A stretch of 64,000 bases of DNA from Auriscalpium vulgare. Lineage: Eukaryota > Basidiomycota > Agaricomycetes > Russulales > Auriscalpiaceae. Location of the stretch: positions 1,302,001 through 1,366,000 of the forward strand of contig JAHBBC010000012.1 in assembly GCA_019915015.1 (NCBI GenBank), written 5' to 3'. A program made the position numbers and the translations under genes. Below are positions 57,291 to 64,000 of this stretch, in pieces. Within the stretch, counting starts at the first letter, position 1. Each line of letters begins with the position of its first letter. A model generated the notes under the pieces. That model was not told the origin of the DNA, made no database searches, and worked only from the letters and a program-made list of their open reading frames with translations.

Positions 57291-59057
57291 TCAACTGAAG
57301 ACATCTATGGTCGTTACTGCCGGCGCGCTATTAGTGGTCTTCCTCCTCTTCCCTTTCGGCTGCGCCATCGGGGACATGACAACCTCACAAATTTGCTTCT
57401 TCCCCCTCCCCCTGCCCGGAGCGCGCGCGCGGTCGATCCTGGGGGACACGGCCTTGGCCTTCGCCCCGCCGCCGACGACCTTCGCCAGCCGCCCGAGCTT
57501 CCCCCTCGCCGCGGGCGCCTCAAGGCCGTCCGCGCGGCTGTTCGTCGCGTCGCCGAACAGCATGCCCCGCTCGTCCAGCAAGGCGCGCGTCTTCGCCGCG
57601 CTACCAAGAGCGCGCTTCTTCGAAGGGCTGGACTCCCCATCTCCGTAGTGCGATGTCGATTTGCGACGCTTCGTGGGGGAGGAGGGCGGCTTCGCAGGAA
57701 GGGAGGAGGGGTGCTCGACATCGTCGATCGGCGGCGGCATATTCTCCGTCCCAGGTGCAGAATGTTTCTTGCCATCTGCATAGACCGTTAGTGTTCGTTG
57801 GCGTTGAGGGGGACATGAACTTGCTAGTTGCTTTCCCCGTGATGTCTTTCGCGACGGTGAACGCGCCCCGGTCGTCCTCGCCCGCCGCCACCAGCGTCTG
57901 CTGGATCTCCCAGTCCGCCGGCCGCGCCTTCTTCCAGTCCTCTAGCACCTTCTCCGCCCACGCGTCCGTCTCACCTTCTATATGGTAATCGATGATGCCG
58001 TTCCACTCGCTTCCCGGCGCTCCCTTGTTAACGTAGACCACCTGCCCCTTCAAGCTCTTGCCCTGGGATTTAGTCGACGAGGGATCGATAACGGGAGCGC
58101 TGGCGTGCACCGCACGCGCAAAGTCCTTCACGAGCCGCCGGAGGCCGTGCACCTTGAGCGACGTGCCCATGATGATGAGCATGTCCGGTTTGCGTGAGAC
58201 ATCCGTCGCTTGAATGGCGCCGATGTCATCGCCCAAGGGGTGCGCCTCGTCATACAGCACGACGGCGGGGCGGAGGGTTCCGATTCTCAGGGGGCGCGCG
58301 GAACGGGCCAGACGGGCATCAGCTAAAGGGGCCAGTTTAATCGCCGCGTGGGTGCTGTTAAAAGAATGTATGCGCACCTCGCGACGTGCATTCCGGGCAG
58401 TCTGGAGGTATCCCATCGTTAAAACGGCCGAGGTACTCTTCAGAGCACGGCAGGTCAACCGAGCAGTAGCTGCACCACACACGGTGGATGTCACCGTGCA
58501 GCTGCACATTGCGCACGTCCTTGGCACGTATCTTGGCCTTGCCTTTGCCAGTCGATTTTACCTCCTGACTGGAGCTTCCGACAAGACCGGCCCTCTCCTC
58601 AAGCCCATCAATATTCTGCGTGTACGAACGCAGCAGCTTTTCCTTCGAGTCGAGCGTCTTGATAAAGTGATGCGTCGGGGAAGGAGAAGCCGAATCGATA
58701 GACTGTTTGAGCTGAGAGATAAAGGTGTAGAAGAGGGACGTGGACGTGGGATCACGAAATAGCGAGGCGTCGAACAGGTCGCGGCCCTTGAGCACCACGT
58801 CGGGGTAGCGCTGCTTCACGAGGTTATATAGACCATCTGAAGAGCGAAAATCCTGCGCAGACGCGTCAGCACGTGTCCTCGTGAAGCTGGCGTGGCTGGA
58901 GGGGGCCACTGACGGGAATGCCGCTTGAGCACGAGATGCCTGCGCCGGTCACGACGACGATACGTCTGCTCTTCGCCACAGACAAGGACAATTGCGAGAG
59001 TACGCGGCGCGTGGGACCATCTGACGAGGACGCCTGGAGGTCGAGCGAGACGACCAT
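57291..59057 (-). CDS. NAD-dependent protein deacetylase, HST3/HST4-type sirtuin
   Basis: Exons 58914-59057, 58378-58852, 57825-58322 and 57291-57775 join in phase to 533 residues. Rossmann and active-site motifs: RRIVVVTGAGISCSSGIPDF, RSSDGLYNLVKQRYP, GRDLFDASLF, YTQNIDGLEERAGL, VQLHGDIHRV (catalytic His), zinc Cys pairs CSYC and CPEC, RPAVVLYDEAHPLGDDIG, and MLIIMGTSLKVHGLRRLVKD, whose GLRRLVKDF is typical of Hst3/Hst4. In yeasts these remove H3K56 acetylation after replication; the same role is inferred. The last intron uses a GC donor (A/gcaagt). The C-terminal 160 residues are basic and disordered (SPTKRRKST, KGKRRKTTNSAP), likely a nuclear signal. Confidence 0.92.
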
Positions 59058-59285
59058 GAGGAGCGAGCGAGGGGGATGTCGGTGGGAGGAAGGAGGAGGG
59101 TGGCAGGCGGTCAGCCGGCGTGAAAGCCGATGCATCACCCCAAAAACGGTTTGTTGAATTTCCGCGTCTTTCTCACGTGCCCCGACGCGTCGTTGTTGAG
59201 CGCGCCGTCCCGCCGGAGCAGCCGCTATGTCCGTTCATCATCCTCGCTAGTATTTTTGTATACAACACAACAAAACTATTCGCTA

Positions 59286-60535
59286 CTACGGAAGAATGCG
59301 CACTTCCCGCTCGGACTTCGCAGTACGCTCGTAGTAGAAGATCCCCGCCGTCGACGAGCAGCTGCTCTTCGTCGTGGAATCCAGTGCCTTGAAGCGCCCG
59401 AATTGCTCCTGCTTCTACATCAGCGTGTGCACACACGCACAGCAACGGGAAGGACTCACAGTGCCGCTGACGTGGTTGAAGTACCAAACTTCCTGGAGGA
59501 CAGTTCCATTGTGCCCGCACCCGAGATACGGGATGCCGCCAGTCTGCGCCTTCAGTACATTCTGGATGTCACTCAGCGCGTAGGTCGTTGTGTTCGACGG
59601 GACAATGCCAGCACTAAGAACGTTTCATAAGGACTGTTGTAATCGTCGCGAGGAAGACGTACCTGGCAAGGATATCGAATGTAGGGAACTGTTTGAAGGC
59701 CCTAACGACGGCATTGAAAAAGTCAACAACGTCCTGGTGCTTCTGGTACCCTGGCCCGTAGCAAGCAACATCGAACGTCTGCCCTTGTACATCAGCTTCG
59801 GTACAAACAAGGACGGTGAGTATGAACGAACCGACGTGCACGTCGCGTGCTTGCTGAACTGTTGATCGATGGCTCCATTGAATACAAGATCACCATCAGG
59901 ACGTCCTTCAACTCACCTCGTGCGCCCAGAAGGCATTGTTGGCCTGGCCCTGGCTGACCCAGTACTTTTCCACTACGATGTCCCGTAAGGGCTGGTCCAA
60001 CTCTCAGAACAGCAGGATACGCACTGAAGTCCAGCAAGTCTACACGCCCGTATTCGAGAATGAACGTGTCCACTCCTGGGCCAGTGTACACCGGCACTGT
60101 TGTCCCGTTCGGAAGAATGGCTGGAGATGGAGCGGGATCATACTGCCGGGACAGGTCGCAATATTGCTCGAACGACCTTCATGTTGACGGTGAGCGAAAT
60201 ACGCGTGAGGAAAGGGAGCACGATGCTCACCCATCGCAGTTGTCAGGCCAGAGGCCGTGGATGGTCCAGCTGCCCTTGGGCAGCAGCTGGCCCTTTTGCT
60301 CGAACCCGGTGTATGTGTCCCAGAACTGCGTCTGCAGAACGAGTCCTCCCGGCGTCGGCGAACAGCAGGTGTTCTCGATAGCCGTGGTGTTCTCGCACGA
60401 GAACGTGAAAGGCTCGTTCGCACAAGCCGCGATGTTCGGGAAGGTGTTCGGGAGCGAGAACCCCCTCTGCGCCACGCCCATACCATGAGCGGCAGTCGAG
60501 ACGGCGAGAACGGCGAGGGCACTGCGGAAAGCCAT
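59286..60535 (-). CDS. Secreted ribonuclease T2
   Basis: Exons 60231-60535, 60025-60176, 59917-59972, 59832-59858, 59663-59775, 59460-59613 and 59286-59408 join in phase to about 309 residues. A signal peptide (MAFRSALAVLAVSTAAHGMG) precedes mature sequence with many Cys. Active-site segment CAS I is WTIHGLWPDNCDG with the catalytic His. CAS II is assembled across an exon junction as FWAHE-FSKHATC: the usual Gly of KHGTC is Ala, while both His residues and the Glu and Lys are kept. Then STFDVACYGPGYQKHQDVVD and YLGCGHNG-type sequence. Exon 4 is only 27 nt. A C-terminal extension beyond the catalytic fold (RFKALDSTTKSSCSSTAGIF) is typical of fungal members. The acceptor of the last exon has two possible AG sites three bases apart. 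Confidence 0.9.
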
Positions 60536-61181
60536 CTCAGCTGTGTCGAGGGATGGAACGGCGACAGCGACGTCCCCGTCCCGGCTGGCATCTTCTTATA
60601 CCGGGGATAAAATGCTGGAAAACATACGTGATGTGCTTATCTTAGCGACAGGTGCCATATGCATGTGCGGCATTTAGTGGATGATGTCGGGTGGGAGGCG
60701 GGCCCTAAGAGGCGGTGGTGCAAGGTGGTACCTGCATCAAGTCGGTGTGTTGGGCAGCGCCGGACGAGGCGACCAGGGGCACACAGAGCATTGCGCAGCG
60801 TGGCGATCGCGACGACGACGCACGTTCACCGTGGATGTGGCGGAATGAACAGCATGGGTTTCCATGTGCGTGTGCAGGTGGACGTTGTGGACACCACCGC
60901 ATGATCTGAGGCCGGCCGGAGTTTGATCCGTACTCTCCTCCCTATCTCCTCCAACCTGCACCTTTACCCCAACACCCGACATCCTGACATTTCAGAATCT
61001 ACACGACACAGAGTGATGTACATCGACCTTGATCTTCGTCTCTTTGCATAGCCCTTCGTCGGCCATCATCGACATTCGCGACATTCGCGACGGTCATTGT
61101 CGATCCTGATGGTCCCTAAAAATACCCTCTCAACGTTTGCCACATGGCTGTGAGACTGAACGTGCGTACGTGTTTCGTGGT
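60536..61181. other. Intergenic, no gene recognised
   Basis: 646 bp. Holds the RNase T2 promoter and a CGACATTCG direct repeat near 61070-61090. Small frames have no motif. Confidence 0.5.
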
Positions 61182-61886
61182 CTATTCAGCTCTCTGGTAC
61201 GACTTCCAGTGAGCGAACGCCCGTCGCTCCCTCCTCGTCAGCAGCTCCATCACTTTCTCCCGCCACGGCGTGCTATTTGCCGCCTTGAGCTCCTCCGTCT
61301 GATCATGGTCCAGCGACGCCCACTCGTGCACGCCCAGGTACTTCGGCGGCGGCGGGTGCCCCGCCGCGTCCGTCCCCGTGTACCCCGCCTCCTTGAGCAC
61401 AAACCGCCGCGTGCGGATCCACCCCGGACACTTAGCCAGCATCGGCGCGTGCTCCTCGTTGTACCACCGGTTAAACTCGTCCTCCGCTTCTGGCTCCATG
61501 CCGCTCATGATCAACACGAGCACGGGCGCGGGCTTCGCGGGGTCGTACAGCGCTGAAGGCGCAGGATCGGGGTGTCCCTTGTACGCCTCGTAGATGCGCC
61601 TGTCGAACGCCTCGAACCGTGGGAGGAGGTCCTTTTCGTGCTCGCTGCGTTTCTCGGGGAGGAGAGAGTACGGGGGCTCCTGGGTGGCCTGGTACGAATC
61701 GAAATCGTAGATCCCGGTCCAGGTAGGCTTCAGTCCGTCCGCCGCCTTCCCTCGAATCAACGAAGTTATGGATGGGATGGCGAGGCGCGGGGGGACGTGG
61801 TCGTTGTCGCACCAGTCCTCGTACTCCGCATCAGGGACTTTGGGGCCCAGCTCGACGAGTACGAGCAAAATTGCGGGGGGTGCCAT
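61182..61886 (-). CDS. Small EthD-like (dimeric alpha-beta barrel) protein, function unknown
   Basis: A single-exon gene of 234 residues from the ATG at 61886 (MAPPAILLVLVELGPKVPDA). It holds two related halves: near residues 20-35 YEDWCDNDHVPPRLAIPSIT and near 130-150 EDEFNRWYNEEHAPMLAKCP. The W-x-(N)-(E/D)-(E/D)H-pattern after a strand is typical of EthD-like ferredoxin-fold proteins, often acting on small aromatic or polyketide molecules. No substrate can be proposed. No signal peptide. The lack of introns is unusual next to its intron-rich neighbours. Confidence 0.75.
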   Translation of the reverse strand: MAPPAILLVLVELGPKVPDAEYEDWCDNDHVPPRLAIPSITSLIRGKAADGLKPTWTGIYDFDSYQATQEPPYSLLPEKRSEHEKDLLPRFEAFDRRIYEAYKGHPDPAPSALYDPAKPAPVLVLIMSGMEPEAEDEFNRWYNEEHAPMLAKCPGWIRTRRFVLKEAGYTGTDAAGHPPPPKYLGVHEWASLDHDQTEELKAANSTPWREKVMELLTRRERRAFAHWKSYQRAE

Positions 61887-62199
61887 GGTCGCGGTGGACT
61901 GTTAGTAGCTGGATGACTACTGCAGTACTGTACTTATATCTCGGGCCTTTTCGTGGTGAGCGTTCAAAGGACCTTCGAAGTCAGGTGGCGGTCCGGGCCC
62001 TGCGCTGTCAGCGCGCCAACTCGGAAACTCTATTATACAGCAAGGCGGGCATACATCGCCAGGTCGTAATCATACAGAGAACCACAAAGCCTACAGACGA
62101 TGGAGAGCAGGTCAGAGAGCGGTCAGGATCAGGAGCGCGTGCACATGTGTCACGAAGAGAGCAAGGTCATGCCAGAGTTCAGTCCGAGAAATGCAACCA
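61887..62199. other. Intergenic, nothing recognised
   Basis: 313 bp between the EthD-like start and the DMC1 stop. Confidence 0.5.
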
Positions 62200-64000
62200 C
62201 TAGACGTCCGCCCAACCGCCTTCGTCGAGCTTGTAGGACGCCTCTGACTCGGGTTTGTCCGGGCTGTCGACGAGTTTCGCGACGCGTTCTTCGGCGCGAC
62301 CCTTGCGCAGGAACATTCGGGTTGCAGAAGAGTGAGATAGGATGTGACCGCCGATGGGCTTCAAGGCGCCGCCGGCGACGAAGGTCATCGTCGCGCCCGG
62401 ATCCGCTGTAAGCAAAGCGTCAATAACGATGCTTATAATGGCCGTTCCAGATGGAGAGGCGTGCATTGAACTTGGTTTGTGATCAATATCGCGATCTTTA
62501 AGCAAAGTTAGTAATAGTCTGGACACATGACCAAGAACAAACATTGAACTCTTCAGATAGCTTGGTGAGCTTTGATAGCATCTAAGAACAGAAAGTTTGA
62601 GCTCATCCGCGAAGATTCGTCGCGCTCTCATTACCTGAGCAAGCTATGCAATAATGCGATCAGGTTGACACATCGTGAAGCGTGACTTCGTTGACGTACT
62701 TTCTGCTGCCTTTCACTGAGTTCTCCGCGACCTGAGAAGTCCACTCGGAAGAGGGCCATGATGCTGTCTACAATCTGCAACAAATTTGCCATACACTAGC
62801 TGAAGTGAAGACGAGGATCCAGCGTACTAACCAGGAGCCGGAAGTCCTTGTCTTCTGCAAACCTCAACGAGCACTCGTTAATCAACTCCATTTGGTGCTC
62901 GCTGTTGAAGGCTCGAGCTACAGCTAGCTAGTCATTATCTGCTGCCAGACGAGAACATGTCACACACATACCATAGAGGATATTCTCGAGGGCCATGTCT
63001 CCGTCCACGCCAAACCGTTCTGCAATAGACCGTATGCGGTCAGGGCGAAACGTGCCTGCCGCATACGCATATAGTGAGTGCCCAAGAAAATTGACAGCGA
63101 TCGCGGGGTATACCTTCAGTGTCGACAAATGCAACCTTTCCTGAGGCGCCCCCGAGCTCCGGAGGAAGTTGAGCAACCACACTCATCGTGTGCGCCAATT
63201 GGGTCTTTCCAGTGCGATATTCACCATACACTAAAGCATCCGACGTCAACAAAGTGATAGACACGCGCCATGACATGACTAACCTTCTGTGATTGATTGC
63301 GACATCAATCCGCCTTCCATAGAGCAAGTGTCAGCGCACGAAGGAGAACGGCGAGGTTATGCATGCTGACCTCCCAGAATCGCATCGACTGTCTTGCTGC
63401 CTGTGCTCATGGTCAGGACTCGCTTGCGTTTGTCCTGCATTTCCAGGCCAGTCGCAAAAGAAGAGCCCTATACGTGGGCTTCAGACATTGGAAACCGTGC
63501 GAGAAGCCGTTTCGGACGTACCGTGATCTTATGCGCTGCTTCCTGCATATATTTCCTCATATTCGCGCGCATATATTTTGGGCATCACAGGTCACTCACC
63601 TTTATCTTCTCTACTTTCGCTTCCGACATACCCTACAGTAACCCGACGTGAGATTCAAGTTACTACAGGAGAATGATACTGCGTACCTTGATCTTCAGCA
63701 TTTGCCTTCGGGTTGTCATGTTGACACCCGACACAGTGTTGATCGCGGCACTCTGGACACGCATGAGAAACACTCTTCCAACCAATAAGGTGTGTGCATG
63801 CCTTCAGCTTCAAAATATCTTGGACATTAATGCCCTATGTGGCCAGTCAGCGCCGCGGTAGATCAGTGAGTATATGCGCGTGACACGGTTCCTTACGTGT
63901 TGCTGGAGTTCATCCACGGAGTCAAAGAAGGGCACCTGTGTGTAACATACGTTAGAACGTCAAACACTGAATGAGAAATGTTCACTCACGTCTTCCACTT
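62200..64000 (-). CDS. DMC1: Meiotic recombinase DMC1 (5' end outside window)
   Basis: RecA-family recombinase that pairs homologues in meiosis. Sixteen exons are visible: 63990-64000 (partial), 63897-63935, 63802-63834, 63687-63752, 63600-63632, 63522-63542, 63371-63467, 63284-63313, 63114-63230, 62972-63055, 62832-62923, 62700-62774, 62635-62643, 62543-62581, 62465-62495, 62200-62405. The protein reads [59 protein letters not shown] (Walker A), [40 protein letters not shown] (Walker B), [60 protein letters not shown]. The meiosis-type C-terminus and the MTTRR segment favour DMC1 over RAD51. Exon 62635-62643 is a 9 nt microexon coding LAQ. Two introns have GC donors. No lesions seen. Confidence 0.95.

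Overview
The window is nuclear DNA from a filamentous basidiomycete (Agaricomycetes; a polypore-type wood decayer is my best guess, by inference). The evidence is dense genes with many 45-65 bp GT-AG introns, a GC-rich CpG-rich background, a Plavaka-type transposase, a DUF6698 gene, a DNMT1-like methyltransferase with two BAH domains, and Agaricomycete-restricted protein families. I built the gene models by hand, joining reading frames at splice sites and checking codon phase. No database search was possible.

Layout. (1) 1-2.8 kb: the N-terminal part of REV3 (leaving the window on the left), divergent from an ORC6-like gene whose frame is broken. (2) 3.6-30.7 kb: an accessory island with two unrelated lineage-specific families. 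Family F1 has six copies, all on the minus strand (E 3.6-4.5, F 5.3-6.6, D 10.1-10.9, A 14.7-16.1, B 27.7-29.0, C 29.3-30.7 kb). Family F2 has two copies on the plus strand (7.2-8.1 kb and 16.56-26.95 kb). Twice an F1 gene sits head-to-head with an F2 gene, so the divergent pair looks like a repeated two-gene module. A hexose-6-phosphate mutarotase gene and a secreted PLC-like phosphodiesterase gene lie among them. The second F2 gene is split by a 9,288 bp DNA transposon (16717-26004) carrying a frameshifted Plavaka-type transposase gene and a DUF6698 gene. Removing the element with one copy of its 2 bp target duplication restores the F2 frame.

(3) 30.9-44.4 kb: a compact core block: a WRKY/GCM1-like zinc-finger protein, UTP11, an LSB5-like VHS protein, mitochondrial SerRS head-to-head with an RFC small subunit (yeast Rfc4 type), and an 18-exon DNA cytosine-5 methyltransferase whose catalytic part is strikingly CpG-poor. 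(4) 44.5-47.0 kb: a decayed CFD1-like gene followed by degenerate tandem copies of its 3' end. (5) 47.0-64 kb: a fungal RNA-binding-like protein, an L1-type lipase, a three-RRM protein, RPB6, a HST3/4-type sirtuin, ribonuclease T2, a small EthD-like protein and the meiotic recombinase DMC1 (5' end beyond the right edge).

REV3, ORC6, RFC, the sirtuin and DMC1 belong to DNA replication, repair and recombination, and RPB6, UTP11 and SerRS to gene expression. I see no operon-like linkage. Several neighbours share short divergent promoters (REV3/ORC6, SerRS/RFC, DNMT/CFD1 relic, F1-C/zinc-finger gene). No rRNA, tRNA or CRISPR array was recognised.
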